From: Paralvinella palmiformis
Lineage: Eukaryota; Annelida; Polychaeta; Terebellida; Alvinellidae
Reading direction: 5' to 3'
DNA length: 64,000 nucleotides
Assembly (NCBI GenBank): GCA_025642065.1
Contig: JAODUP010000416.1
Coordinates: forward strand, 1 to 64,000
Shown: positions 23,481-36,215 of the stretch, piece after piece
Layout: every line of letters starts with the position of its first letter
How positions within the stretch are numbered: position 1 is the first letter of the stretch
Made by a program: the position numbers and the translations under genes
The notes under the pieces: generated by a model
Databases searched by the model: none
What the model was told of the DNA's origin: nothing
Seen by the model: only the letters and a program-made list of their open reading frames with translations

Positions 23481-23766
23481 TGAGGCGGTACCCAACACGA
23501 ATCAGTAAATAAGAACAATTGAAATTATAATTAATTTCTCTAGAAACTGAGTAAGATATGTATGTTTGTTTTAAAAGATTATGTGATGGGAGATACTAGG
23601 TGTTTGTTCGATATAAATTACAAGTAGGTCTTGATATTGTTACAATTGTACTGTATGCATATTCCAACTAGCTTCTTCATGAGGAAAATCACAACCATTA
23701 GAGACGACATTGACGCTCACAAATCTCCAATAAACGACGCTGTTGTGTTGAGCGCTTATATTAAAT

Positions 23767-25195
23767 TTGAAGCTTCTGACAAAACTTGCGCCTAAATATG
23801 AGGCATGTGATATTATCATTAGGTCTCCATCAAATTCCTGTAAACGAGACCCATTTCCCACATACCTGCTGAAAGAAGTGCTGGAATACCTACTGCCTTT
23901 GATCACGGCTATTATAAACAAATCACTGGTGGAGTCCAAGGTTCCGCTTTCTTGCAAAAAGGCCAATATTAGACCACTGCTGAAGAAGCCAAATCTGGAT
24001 AAAGAGGAATTGAAAAATTATCGCCCAGTGTCTAATCGGCCTTTCTTGTCGAAGATCATGGAGAAGCTAGTTGCTAAGCGGTTGGAGACCCATTTGAGTA
24101 GTCACAGACTGCATGATAATCTTCAGTCAACCTACCGTACCCGTCACTCTACAGAGACCGCGCTCCTGAAGGTCCATCATGACATTGCTGAAGCTTTAGA
24201 TAGGAAATGTATGGCAACATTACTTCTGCTTTACTTGTCTGCTGCTTTCGATGTTCATAGATCACAAGATACTTCAAACGCGCCTTGAGCATTCGTTTGG
24301 AGTAACCGGGGGTGCCCTCTCCTGGATCAAGTCTTATCTGAGTGACAGATCTCTGTGTCTTGCCATAGGAATGACGACATCAGAAGGTAAGTGCCTGAAT
24401 GTTTGGGGTGCCACAAGGATCGGTACTTGGACCACGTAAATACTGTTTGTATTCAAAACCAATTGATGCGATATGTAGCCGACATAATTTGCTCTACCAT
24501 TGTTATGCAGATGACACCCAGGTTTATATGGCGATCATGCCCAAAACAACTTGGTCCGACGTTGCAAAGAAATTGGAAGCTTGCTTGGCTGATATCGGTA
24601 CTTGGATGAGTGCAACATGCGAGGAAAAGACAGAGCTCATTATCTTTAACCCCAAATCACCAGGTTCGGAAAAATATTGGTCATATCAGGCGATACATCA
24701 CATTGGATGCTTGCAAAACACTGGCACACGCCCTGATAACATATCGGCTAGATTACGGCAACGCTCTCCTGTATGGTCTTCCAAGTGCACTGATGACACG
24801 GCTACAGAAAGTACAGAATTCTTCTGCCAGGTTAGTCACTCGCACTCATAAAAGAGATCATATAACACCAGTCTTAAACTCCCTGTATTGGCTTCGGGTT
24901 ATATACAGGTCGCAGTACAACATTTTGGTGTACACTTTAAGGCACTTCAAGGGACTATCCCTCAGTACTTAGAGAAACTTGTCGTTCGTATGAGCCGACA
25001 AAGTCTCTACGGCCTGAGTCTGGAACATTCTTAGCCGTACCAACAACACGTGGGGTAACATACGGTAATATATATTTTAGAACGGCTGCTGCAACCTTAT
25101 GGAACAATCTTCCAATAACTATCAGAAAGTGCAAGACCCTTGATACCTTCAAACAGAAGATAAAAATTAATCTTTTTGTTTCAGCTTTATTTGCT
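23767..25195 (+). pseudogene. Non-LTR retrotransposon reverse transcriptase (CR1/L2-like), frameshifted
   Basis: The blocks appear in canonical order across shifting frames. CKRDPFPTYLLKEVL is near 23840. NYRPVSNRPFLSKIMEKLV follows, and then ETALLKVHHDIAEALD. After a frameshift near 24250 comes SWIKSYLSDR. GVPQGSVLGP is at 24402, the catalytic CYADDTQVY at 24501-24527, and EEKTELIIFNPK after that. The C-terminal LDYGNALLYGLP and PVLNSLYWLRVIYRSQYNIL blocks follow, then LWNNLP..IRKCKTLDTFK near 25100. The endonuclease part is missing, as in a 5'-truncated insertion. At least three frameshifts make it dead. Clade assignment is by motif resemblance only. Confidence 0.8.
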
Positions 25196-25463
25196 GAATA
25201 TATTATGTGTTTGGCTGGAAAGAATTATGTATTTTAAAGATGTAAATCAGTTATATCCATAGAATTATTTATTATCAAGTGCCTTAGAGTAACCTTCTTA
25301 CAGGTTATATAGGGGCTATATTTTCGTATACATTATTATTATTATTTTATATTTAAACAACAGTGGGCTTCCATTATTTTCCTTTTTAAAGGCAATGACA
25401 CATAATTCCACTGAGTGGGAATACGTTAGTTAGTTTGTTATATGCATGACTTCCATGTTACAG
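25196..25463. other. Spacer between LINE and DNA transposon
   Basis: AT-rich. CATTATTATTATTATT at about 25329-25348 may be the simple-repeat tail of the LINE. Confidence 0.3.
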
Positions 25464-27520
25464 GATTGATACATTTTACAAGAATGTCTTACTGGAAAAT
25501 ACGACGCAGGGTTCATGCCATTATTCCACAGTCTGATGAACATGCAAGCCAATCCGAATCAGATGGTGACGAACACATACTGGGCAGCGAAGGGGCTCTT
25601 TGACAAAATGATGATTGTGTATGTGCACATGGTGAGAGTTCTTCACCCAAAATTTACGACCATGATGAGGATTTTGAAAATTCTAGTCGCTCCGTAAATA
25701 TACAGATCGAAAATGCTGATCCGGGGAAAGGAACTCGAAATGAAACCAAATTCAATGCTGAGCAGTTTGAACAAGACATGCAAATTCAGTTGTCAAGCAG
25801 TGAATCTGATGACAGCGATTCGGGTGAAAAGTTAAACAATCTTCATGAAATACTTAATGACTGGACTACATGCCATAAGATAACGCAATCATCTGTACCC
25901 GATTTACTTGGCATTCTAAGAGATGATCATCCTGACTTGCCAAAGGATGTTAGAACTCTTCTTCATGCAGATAAAACAAATCCACATTGAAGTAGTTGAA
26001 GGAGGATTTTATTATCATGTTGGTATCCAGGTTGCTATCAACATACAGTACTAAATGGAAATCCATCATTTCAGCTACAGGAAGAAATACCATTACACAT
26101 TAATAATGATGGTGTACCTTTCTTCAAGAGTACAAATGACCAGCTCTGGCCTATCTTGGGGATGTTAATAAATCCCAATATAAAGATACGATTCTTAATA
26201 GGCATTTTCCATGGCTGCAAGAAGCTTCAAGCATTCAATCTGTTCTGAATGATTTTTCATTGAGATAGAGAAACCTCCAAATGGATGGTATATTATATAA
26301 TGGCATACATCACAGTATATCTCTAACCTCTGTGTTGTGCGATACACCAGCGTGAGCATTTGTTAGACAAGTGAAGTTATATAGTGGTTGCGCCCGATGT
26401 GATAAGTGCTCACAACGAGGTAACTGGAAAGTGAAAATGACATATCCAGAAACACAAATGCTCCATTGAGAACAGATGAAAACTTCCAGTCAATGGCTGA
26501 TGAGGATTATCAGCATAGTATTTCACCATTTACAGAACTAAACTTGGGATTGGTCAGCGCATTTCCTTTGGACTATATGCGGATATATCAGCTGCATTAA
26601 TATCAATGCAAGGAATTTGCACGAAAACCACGCTCGCTGCATGAGGTAGAGAGGTGGAAAGGCACAGAACTTCGCCAAATGTTATTATTCACTGGTCCCA
26701 TTGTCCTGAAAGGAAATATATCGAATCCACGGTACACACACATTTTATTGTTACGCGTTGGAATTTTCATCTTAGTGAATAGTTGTTTGCAGCCGATTTA
26801 TTGCGACTTTGCCGAAGGGATTCTGGCGAATTTTGTGACACACTTTGGGCAGCTCTATGGAAATGACATGCTTATATATAATATACATGGACTTGTTCGC
26901 TTAGCAGATGAAACTCAGAGATTTGGGAGCTTGGACAATATATCATCATTTCCATATGAAAACATCCTTCAAGTTGTTGAAGAAATTGATCCGGAAGTCC
27001 ACCTACCCTCTGAAACAAGTGATAAAGAGAATGTCTGAGATTGGTCCCAAACTGTATGCTTCGAAAGTCGTGAATCAGCATTCTATCACATTTAAAAGGG
27101 AACATGATGAAGGTCCAATACCAGATCAATTGACACATGGACTAGTATACATTCAATATAGAGAGCTACACATGAAAGACTTCACCATCTCAAGAAGTGA
27201 AAATAACTGCACTGTTCGAGTGGAAAATTATGTCGCCCTTGTCCGAAATATTTTGCATAATGCACATACCAGACTTGGAATTTGAATTGATGGTCAATTC
27301 CAATTCCGGAATTGGATTTGATTATTTAAAAAAAAATGGAATTAGAATTGAATTGGAATTGAGAAATTTTGAATTGGAATTGACAATTTTGAAATCAAAT
27401 TAGAATTGACGTTTCCTACAAAAAATTAAACCCACAAATTAATTTACCATTTTTACAACGTTAACACTTACATTTGGTGTTACCAATATACTGGAATCAA
27501 AATGATCTAGATTGATTTGT

Positions 27521-27685
27521 TTTTCGGGGAGAATCGACAGGCTGTCTCTTATTCAGCACATTCTCTATGTTGGAGTGATTGAGAAATCTCCTCTCCCACC
27601 ACTGACAGGAGACCAGTACGTAAAGATGGAGCCGAAATACCCAGAGGGTTGTCACTGGAGGTCTTTAACGTCCCTTTATTTTTAG
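27521..27685 (-). mobile_element. SINE family B, partial, reverse orientation
   Basis: The complement contains TATTTCGGCTCCAT, GAGGAGATTTCTCAA, CACTCCAACATAGAG and GACAGCCTG, all in the complete copy at 33949-34248. The tRNA-like head is missing. Confidence 0.7.
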
Positions 27686-27689
27686 TAAT

Positions 27690-27723
27690 TCAGTGTAGAC
27701 ACAGCGATCCAGAACTTTGGTTC

Positions 27724-27790
<67 letters not shown>

Positions 27791-28240
27791 TACACACACC
27801 GACCGTGGTACCTGACGTGAATGTATAACCAATTTAATTTTCAGGATACCGTACGCTCCGCCCACAACACTGTGACACCACCACATAGCATACCTTTAAT
27901 CTAGACAGAGATATTGCTATTTAGGAATTAATTAATTTATCAACTCACCGGGAATGCCAATCTGAAGCCTAATCTGCCCCCCTCCCCTAAAACTGTGACT
28001 ACTATAGCCTGTGCCCAGACCTAACTGTTTTAATAACCATTTGAGATATTTTTGTGAACTTACCATATGTCAGTGGTTTAGTACCCAGCAGGGTTGTGAA
28101 AGTAATTACAGGATCTGACCCCTGCTGGGTGGAACTAAGCAAAAACATTGGTTTCAAGGCTCCTACCGGACAGTGGAATATGAATACATCTTTGATGATT
28201 AAAAAATACAGGTTTACATGGAGATACACCCAAGACTATG
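27690..28240 (-). pseudogene. Tyrosine-recombinase fragment, copy 1 (minus strand)
   Basis: Read on the minus strand: MFLLSSTQQGSDPV, LLGTKPLTYGKFTK, then in a shifted frame GYSSHSFRG (His-x-x-Arg at 27997-27986) and IGIPGE. This is the C-terminal catalytic region of a tyrosine recombinase as found in Crypton or DIRS-type elements. The catalytic HxxR is present, but the frame is broken and the distal nucleophile Tyr was not found. It shares about 350 bp with 40680-41105, including the flanking (TA)n tract and a following AACCAAAGTTCTGG. Confidence 0.6.
27727..27786. repeat. (TA)n microsatellite within the recombinase element
   Basis: Same position relative to the recombinase fragment as the tract at 41059-41105. 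Confidence 0.95.
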
Positions 28241-29099
28241 ATCCACCACTTGATATAATCAAATATCTCTTTAGGTAAAAGCATTTTGGGGTTAGGCTTT
28301 TGCAATTTGTTACCACATTAACACTTACATGTGATGTTACCAGTATACTGGAACCAAATTTACCATTTAATTGTTTAACTCAGTAATATTTCTTCTATGA
28401 CAATCTTACTTGGAATATAAACTATTCAGACTATGTATTCCGAGTACGTACTCGGAGTACCTACTCATGGTAAAAAGTATTAGGCAAATAAGAGTTGGAT
28501 AAAAACGGAATTGGAATTGATAAATTTGGAATTGAATTGGATTTGATAAATTCGATGTGGAATTGGAATTGACCAAATGGAATTAAATAGAACTGGAATT
28601 GACAAACTTACATAGTTATTGAAACATTTGCTACGGTTGAGGACTTCTATGCTTATCCAATTAAATCTACTTCTTTTGGGAATATATCAACTATCACAGC
28701 CCGCTGGAGAATTGAGTATTGTTCCAACAAACAGTATCCAGTATAAGTACATACTTTTGCCTCATGGGGCCAAGTATGTTGTTTATCCTTTGCAAATCTT
28801 AGCCTAATGGATAGCCAGAAGAAAGGTATTTATTTATTTATTAACGTGTCTAGTATACATATGTTGCTGTTTTGTCGAGAAACCTCAATCCTGCATAGCA
28901 AATCGTTGTGGAGGAACTTCTCAAAATTAGCCATTCTGCGGTGAAATCATGAATTTCACTTATTTCATAACAATGGAATTTTTTTACATCGCATGAATGA
29001 AGATTTTTCCATAAATGTGACGTCCTCCACAAGGCTTCTGTTCACCTAACCACATGTTAACGGTATTATTTATCTTGCTGATCATGTTTATTGTTAAAT

Positions 29100-31995
29100 T
29101 TTGTATATTAGGCAAAGATGTACCTCATCGTAGAGTTCAAGCATGAAGGGACTGTCTAAATTATGCCAGACAGTTGGATTGTGGGTAACAAATGTCTATG
29201 GTCACCCTACAAAACCCGACCAGGGGGTATTTGGAGCTATGAACAGTAGGGAGATTTCCCAGTCATCATCGACTCTGCATGAGATTAACGTGTTGAGTAA
29301 AGTTGGTGAGTGTTTTCATTTATTTATATATCATAGTGAGCAAGCCAATCTTGTGGAAATCCTCACTTTTTGGAAGGAATTTGTCACATTTCTGAAGTGA
29401 AAACTGAGTGGCGAACTTCCTCCACAAGAATGAGGATTTCTTCACAAGAGTGATGTTGCCCACAAGAATAATGTTAGCTTACCCATCCTATATACTTTCA
29501 CCATAAGATTGTAGTACAAACATTGCTATTTACATATTAATGATACATATTTATGGATTACACAAGTTGCTTTAAACATGACAAAAATCTTTTAATATAT
29601 ACTTTGATGCTTGTATTTCAGAAACCTTTGAACGGGTTATAGAAAGCGTCAAGAAATCTTTGTCAGTGACTGATGTGGATATGGTTGAAGATGACGATTC
29701 ATCCGTTCAAGCAAAGCGATCAAGAAAATAAGCATAGATACAGAATTTATGTTTAATACATTCTGACATGTTACAATATTTATCCTGTCACCATCAACAT
29801 TGATCAAATATCCTGCTATATTTAGTCGCATGATATTAAGCAGATATTCCCCATCAATTATTCCGTGATTTGAGTTTTAGGCCCGACTCCCGCTATCTGG
29901 ACGGCGGAGAATCATCTGTTGGACATGAGGGAGCTTCACGTAATGAAGAGCCACCACCTAAAAAACAAAAGGGAAAAGTCCTCATAACTGAGCTTTCCCC
30001 TCCACTTCTGCCAACACTTCCAATCATGAATAATCCTTCTTCACAGAGAGGTATATCCTTTATGGAGATTATGTATATGTTAGCCTAGTGCACTTGGTAA
30101 CAGTAGATTCATATCAAATGTTGATATTTTTCTATTTGATAAACTTTGAGCATGGTTAGAAAAAGTTCAAATACTGACTACAAGAAATGAAATGTAGAAC
30201 TATATCAAAAATATACTATTCATGATGATTCTGTTCCATAAAAAATGGTAGATATTCTGATATATTAAAAATAGACCAAGAGACCCTGAAGTTCTTTGAA
30301 CTATATTGTGAATTTGTAATTATTAAAGAAAAACTCCACCTGGAAATTCAAAAGGCTTCATTATTAAACAAGAAATAGGCCAATTTAGCATGTGACAGTA
30401 CCTTTTAGTGGAGTTAAATGTGTGACCTTAGTTTTCAGGGTACATTTTAGCATAGAGAGGAGGAGGAGGAAGCAGTGGAATTATCATAATACCTGATTTT
30501 GCCAAATTAGAGAAAATGTTACCAATATATTTTTGAACAAATGATGAAAAATAATAACATGAGACCCTCAGAACAATTCAATTAAATACAGATTTCTGAT
30601 GCATAGAGCCAGTACCCTACCATATGTCTATGCAAACGTAGAAATAAAAGATGCTGGAGAGTTTTTGAAAATATAGGCAAAACAACCAAATGCTGATTTC
30701 TTGAGCATAGTGGCTGTATGCTAAGATATAGCCATGCAAAATTATAGAAAAGGTTACTGAAGCAGTTTTGAATAATTAGAAAAACCATCAAACTCTACCG
30801 GTTCGGGAGTCAGATTGTTTCAATTTCTGCATAGTTATGCTACCCTAAATTATGTTTGTGGAAAATTAGAAAAAGGTTAGCAAACAGTTTCTGAGAGTTG
30901 GCAGCTAATGGCTCACACCAAATGATGGCAATAGTCCATTGGACCTTCAGCCCAAAGGACTAAAATCTGTACGGCCATAAGTTTTCTAATTTTATAACCT
31001 TTGAATATTTTAACCACCATATCATGTAGAACATAACTGATTGGCTGTATGCTTCCAAGCACAAATACAATGAGGTTGCAATGATGCCAGAAAATCGTTC
31101 AATTTTAATTTATTTCTAAATCGTTTTTAGCAGATTTGGATTCATCGACATGTGACATCGTCGGCATCAACACAGACCAAAAACCTTTAGTAAATCCATT
31201 AATGTTAGCCCCAAAACACAAGTCTCGGTCTTTGTAAAAACCTGTACAAAGCCACACAAATTACGCAGGGCTGTCATCAAAAGGCAAAGCGATAAGTAAT
31301 CAAGATTTGTGTGTGTTGCTGACACTATATGTAAATTGTAACTTTTGCATATTATTGTGGTCTGTCCTTGCATGTGTTATTCAATAGAAGTAGCACTATG
31401 TTCGATTCTTTAAAACTCTAACATAATTTATTTACGTAACATAGATTTCTTTGTGTTTGTTTCTGGTAGCAATGGATGGTATGATATTGGCAGCCGTCGA
31501 GGATGTCAATGAGACTTTATGGCATAAAAACCAGTAGCTGATGAACATCATCAGCTAATTAAAATTGAAGGATGAGGAAACTGTCCTACCGAACGATATC
31601 ATTATCCCCTTACAAACAAGGGATGCTCAGGACCAACTAGAAAATACGCTGAACGATTCAGTGAAGATGAACATATTGGTAAGACTTAACTTGTTAAGTA
31701 CTCTACATGTTATGTAACTTCACTTTAAAATATAAATTAAAATATATGTCTGTCTTAATGACAATAAAGTTGTGACTCTATTTCCTTAAAATGGAGTTGT
31801 TTTTTGTTTGGTCACTTTGTATAGCATCATTGACGTTGTTAACTTTTTCCTGTCAGATTAAATACCTAGTCTGAACAAGCCATCAACTGGTTGATGAAGG
31901 AATCATTGTCTCCACAACTCGCCGGGAGGTTAAACTGATGTGGTACGGGGGGGGCAAAAAGAGGGCATTCTCCGTCCTCAATATATACAAAGTAG
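29100..31995 (+). pseudogene. DUF4806-like transposon companion gene, broken, multi-exon
   Basis: The first block, MYLIVEFKHEGTV near 29120 followed by PDSWIVGNKCLWSPYKT, contains stops. TFERVIESVKKSLSVTDVDM with an acidic/KRSRK end lies at 29621-29731. An exon at 29881-30048 is open (EEPPPKKQKGKV) and ends at a donor-like GTATAT. A further piece is at 31131-31237. The next block at 31471-31678 starts MDGMILAAVEDVNETLW and, after two stops, reads LPNDIIIPLQTRDAQDQLEN, matching the beginning of DUF4806. SLSPQLAGRLN and GGQKEGILR-like remnants (31895-31990) correspond to its end. The family is recalled, not searched. Companion genes of this type accompany transposases; their function is unknown. 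Confidence 0.5.
30066..31130. other. Intron-like sequence of the companion gene
   Basis: No coding block was recognised. Several imperfect repeats of AATTAGAAAA..GTTA occur near 30510, 30750 and 30865. Short minus-strand frames are noise. Confidence 0.35.
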
Positions 31996-32000
31996 CTTCG

Positions 32001-32864
32001 ACGTCAGTTTATTATTTAACTAGCATAAACACCTACAGGTTGTACATAATGTTTCCAATATAATAATACTTCTGTAACGATTTAGAGGTACATATTTATG
32101 TTCAAATAATGTAGACCTTAAGAATGTATTTCACATATAGTTGATGGATTATTGCAACTGTTCTGTATCAACTTTTAGCTTCGTTAAATAATGTGAAACT
32201 AATTCTACTTCTAATTTTGGTGTATTCGATTCAAAACAGGGGCAGCACAGGACAATCGTCATCTTCCTCAGGTTACAGAGGTGAGTTACCATATGAATGT
32301 GAACTCACGTTTCAGTTTATATTGTAGGTTGTGTTTCATTGATTAGTTACTATTTTTGTTTTAGTCTTATTGGTATATTTGGATTAAATTTCCATGTTGA
32401 TATAAAATTAGCTAAAACTTCTTATCCAGAAACCAAATAGGGCTTGACCATTATCAACGTGCACCTTATAAATTCGAAATTGGTTTGTTGTGTCCTTTAA
32501 CTAATTTGTTGGTGTGTTTGTCACGTAAAAGGACAGGTGCTAATGTGCTTATTTTTCATATGTTGAGACAGGTACTTTCAACAGATCACAAAGTGTGTAT
32601 TATTTTCTCCTACCCAAAATTTGGAATATACTATTAATTGAATGTGTAATTTGTAAGACTTACAGAATGTTTGTTTGTGAAAGAGATCAATCAGATAATA
32701 TACACTTAATTACATGTATCTTTGGTGGAATATGCACCGTGACATAATAAAACATAATTCGTGTTTTATTTGTTTTTAATGACTGTGACGGTAACACTAC
32801 TTTGTTTTTCATACCGGTTCCTCACTTATAAGTGATAGATAGATAACAAATATTATCATAATGG
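32001..32864. other. Non-coding sequence before duplication copy 2
   Basis: No exon or transposon end was recognised. Homology with copy 1 begins to be legible near 32865. Confidence 0.4.
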
Positions 32865-33948
32865 CCATGTTCTGACTTAGGAGTGTTAGTCTGAAGCATC
32901 ACGACTGTGATTGGTTTCTTTATTGTCTAGGCTTCTCATGACAAAATTTCTCCCCCTGTAAAATGATTGATGGTTTTAAATTGTTATGATATCACAATTC
33001 AAAATTAATTATTTAAAAGGCCTTCGCAATCTCGTACAGAAATAAAAATAGCCGGTTTTCTTCATATTCTACAATTTATTCATGTCCACTTCCATGAGCC
33101 AAATTCGTTTTCATCTTTAAGGTTTAGCTCTTTAGAGAGCACAGTGACGTACGAGAAAGTTTTTTCGCGTGATTGTTACATCCCGAAAACAGTAAAACCG
33201 TCTACGCGACGGCTACGTGAAATCTATGAATATTCATCATCACGTGATCATTGCTGCTTCGGTAACAGAGCAAGTGAACGAAACGAGAAAAGAACAATAA
33301 CAATAACGACCTTCATGTTACTATAATAAAACATATAACTGATATACGAAAACAAAACATGTCTAAACCGAACAATGACGTATCTATTGTTTATGATAGC
33401 TTAAACACTGATCGAGTTTCATGTTTTATATTCTTATTAATTATATCTTTACTTACTCGGTGAATGAGCCAAAATATCGATTTGGATTTGTGGCTGAAAG
33501 CGATTCGAGCCGCTTTTTATCTTCTATCCCGAAATCTAATAATCTAAAACGGATTTATTCGGATATAATGAGTCATGGTTAGAATAGAGCAGTGTAAAAA
33601 GGAATTATTTAATTGGGTTATTTAGTGCATATTTCCTGACGTTTATAGTATACTTCAAAGGATTCCTCTGGGCCACCTTGATGTCATGTGTAAAATATTA
33701 TTATCACAAAGATCAACGTATTGGAAATTGAATGATACGAACGTAATTAAGCTGATACAGTAAAATGTGCTCTAAGCAGATTGAGAGCATCAATATCTAT
33801 CAGGGTAGGCTATTTTTAATTCTACGAGTTTGACGTAGAGATAAAATCCTACCAAACCTGTTTATACCAAAACAGATGTATTAGGTCAAACTGTGCACTG
33901 TTCAAGTTCAGGGTGTATATTATATCCAGGGACTGCATAGTGTCGCAG

Positions 33949-34248
33949 AGTGAGCTCCGGTGGCCTAGCGATCTGTTCCAGGGATTAATTTATCGGCTCA
34001 CTATATCGTGGGTGACTGACCACGTTAAATGGCGCTGCCGTCTCCACTGAATTATTTAAAATAAAGGAGGACGTTAAAAACCCCTGAGGACGTAAAACAC
34101 TCTGGCAGTGACCACCCTCAGAGTATTTCGGCTCCATGTTTCCGTACTGCTCCCCTGTGAGTGGTGGGGAGGAGATTTCTCAACCACTCCAACATAGAGG
34201 CTGTGCTGATTAAGCGACAGCCTGGGGATTCTCCACGAACAACAAAAC
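33949..34248 (+). mobile_element. SINE family B, complete, with 13-bp target duplication
   Basis: Flanked by CATAGTGTCGCAG (33936-33948) and CATAGTATCGCAG (34249-34261). Copy 1 of the segmental duplication has an unoccupied site near 2208. The head (GTGGCCTAGCGATCTG..) is tRNA-like but lacks a clear box B, which the related head at 41118 still has. The tail ends GAACAACAAAACC. Confidence 0.85.
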
Positions 34249-34579
34249 CATAGTATCGCAGATTGCTTGACGTAAAGGACACGTCAATTTGATATCATCC
34301 AATCATCAATATGTGCATAATCTGTGTCGAAAAATGTGTCGAATTGATATTCGATGTTTGAATACTCTACCGATAGGTACACATTAGCACATGTTATTGC
34401 TTAGTCTTTCATTATGCCATCAAAGGTGATAGCATTTCTAGATAGAATCTGTTGAAGATAAAACAGAGATTATTTCAAAGACCTGAGACAGTTTATTTAT
34501 TTGTAACAAATATACATGGATCCGCCTTGAATTCTGGAAAGATAGTATATGATAACGAGTCCGAAGGAAAGATGAAAAA

Positions 34580-34665
34580 ATCCTTCAGGCATAATCCAGC
34601 TGAGGTTTGAACTGAAATGCTATAGGTTTGTTTTACAGTAGCGCTACCAGTTAAGTTATAATTGA
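34580..34665 (-). mobile_element. tRNA-like SINE relic (family C), copy 2
   Basis: Collinear counterpart of 2640-2745: AATCCAGCTGAGGTTTGAAC and AGCGCTACCAGTTAAGTTA read as box B and box A on the minus strand. Confidence 0.5.
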
Positions 34666-34816
34666 TATGGTCATGTCAGAAGTATATCTATCTACAGCAA
34701 CTGAAACATCAACATAGAATCCAGTAAGAAGATGATTAACGCAGGTAATCAACAAATACTGTCAATTAATGGTTCAGCAGATCTAACAAATGTAAATGTA
34801 TTTAAATACAATGTTT

Positions 34817-34823
<7 letters not shown>

Positions 34824-34864
<41 letters not shown>
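34824..34864. repeat. (TA)n microsatellite
   Basis: Pure dinucleotide tract. Confidence 0.95.
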
Positions 34865-34867
<3 letters not shown>

Positions 34868-35694
34868 ATATGTGTCGACCAATATTGAATTTGCCAAATA
34901 AGAAAGATGAATGCCCATTGGGAAATTAACATCCAAACATACTACATTGATAATATTAATTGAGATATTTATCCTGTTGCAAGTTAATAGATTAAACGGC
35001 TTGATTTAATTAGAAATTCATATTGTCTTCTTGTCATATTAAAAAATATGTTTCATTTTATAATCACATGCTATTTGTATGATATACTGAAAGTAATTCG
35101 GCTAACAAAATAGACTGCCTGTTTTAACCCACTTAGATAACAGTCTATGTCGTATCGTTCGGGTTACTTAACACACGGCTGCCTAACATTAGTCAGACCT
35201 TCTAATAATAAACATAGCACACAATGCCATGTTTAAAATACATAAATGTTACTTACATGTTATTGAGTATACATCACTCAGGGGAGACTTTAACCTCCCA
35301 AATATCTATGTTAAGGGAAAGACAAAGGACACTAGACCTTTAGAGCCATTTATCGTATTTTAGTATTCCCTATAAGTCTGACTTGTATATTGTCATAAAT
35401 GTGAACATATTAACTGGGACAGGTGTGTGCTTAGAGTAGATTAGTAATCGCTTCAGTGAACCCAAGACAGCAACATAACGAAACTAGCTACGTATACCAA
35501 TAAACATGTTGTTCATAATTGAGCGTGTATCCTTCAACTTATACCACATTTCGACATTAGAGAAACGAGCAATATGTTTGTAGGATACGTATTTATCATA
35601 ATCTGTAAGTAGATGTATGTTATCTATTTTAACTGGTATTTGTATGAAACTGTGTACACCGAATATGACCGAACTTGAAGAGGGAACTAATAAT

Positions 35695-35729
<35 letters not shown>

Positions 35730-36203
35730 TAATAATGTAGAATAAGTAAGTAATGTATTCACTAACATCATCGTGATACACTAATACAGGTACATAATAT
35801 GTGAAATTTTATATCCATAAATATGATGTTGTTAGAAAGGACAACCAATAGCCATAAATGTTGTCTTCCCCGGTGTCACAAGACAACATTAAGCACAAAT
35901 AAATCACAAAGATGATGTGAAATAATGATTGGTGAGTGAAAGTGAAAGTAGGTGAATCTAATGTGCCTGTATGCTGCTGTCTGATCATGGAGTCTGTCGT
36001 TAAGGCAAGTGAGCCTTGAGAGGACAGACTGCACGAGCACATATCTAAATATTTAATAAAGCCCCCTTGCTAGTTACAGCCATTCAAAAGTGCAGTACTG
36101 CGACACTTCAATAAGATCTGTTTGAACGATCAGTTTAAGAGCGACTCAGTTTTCGATATCACGTTTTCGTTCTCTAACCGTGCTCGTTTTGTATTTTCAT
36201 TAT

Positions 36204-36215
36204 TGCGCATGCGCA
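36204..36215 (+). promoter_or_regulatory. NRF1-type palindrome, candidate promoter element
   Basis: TGCGCATGCGCA is a perfect NRF1 consensus. The collinear copy-1 site at 3777-3791 differs by one base. Confidence 0.35.

Larger units (their letters stand above)
27290..28610. mobile_element. Insertion inside the transposase gene, bounded by GGAATTGGAATTGA repeats
   Basis: The transposase coding sequence breaks at about 27290 and resumes at about 28620. Both sides of the insert are rich in GGAATTGGAATTGA. AACACTTACATTTGGTGTTA at 27463 and AACACTTACATGTGATGTTA at 28319 are direct repeats, each followed by a TATACTGGAA match. Inside lie a SINE, a (TA)n tract and a tyrosine-recombinase fragment. 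CCGAGTACGTACTCGG at 28440-28455 is a perfect palindrome. Confidence 0.55.
25484..28807 (+). pseudogene. Transposase-like gene (transposase-domain family), broken
   Basis: The start is likely ATG 25484 (MSYWKIRRRVHAIIP), shortly after an acceptor-like TTACAG. An in-frame TGA follows at 25601. An acidic region runs to about 25990. Then come DGVPFFKSTNDQLWPILG (near 26110), a CDTPA block with a stop followed by CARCDKCSQRGNW (26337-26430), LVSAFPLDYM (near 26550), RSLHEVERWKGTELRQMLLF, GPIVLKG, and YNIHGLVRLADETQRFGSLD (near 26880). The last part, LGIYQLSQPAGELSIVP to a stop at 28805, is separated from the body by an insertion (about 27290-28610). The family, recurrent in cnidarian, arthropod and mollusc genomes, is recognised from memory of conserved motifs. 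Numerous stops and frameshifts rule out activity. Confidence 0.65.
25464..32000 (+). mobile_element. Decayed two-gene DNA transposon region
   Basis: Contains a broken large transposase-like gene followed by a broken DUF4806-like companion gene on the same strand. This gene pair is familiar from animal DNA transposons. Terminal inverted repeats were not identified, so the outer limits given are those of coding remnants. A superfamily name is withheld; a CACTA/EnSpm-like affinity is only a possibility. Confidence 0.5.
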
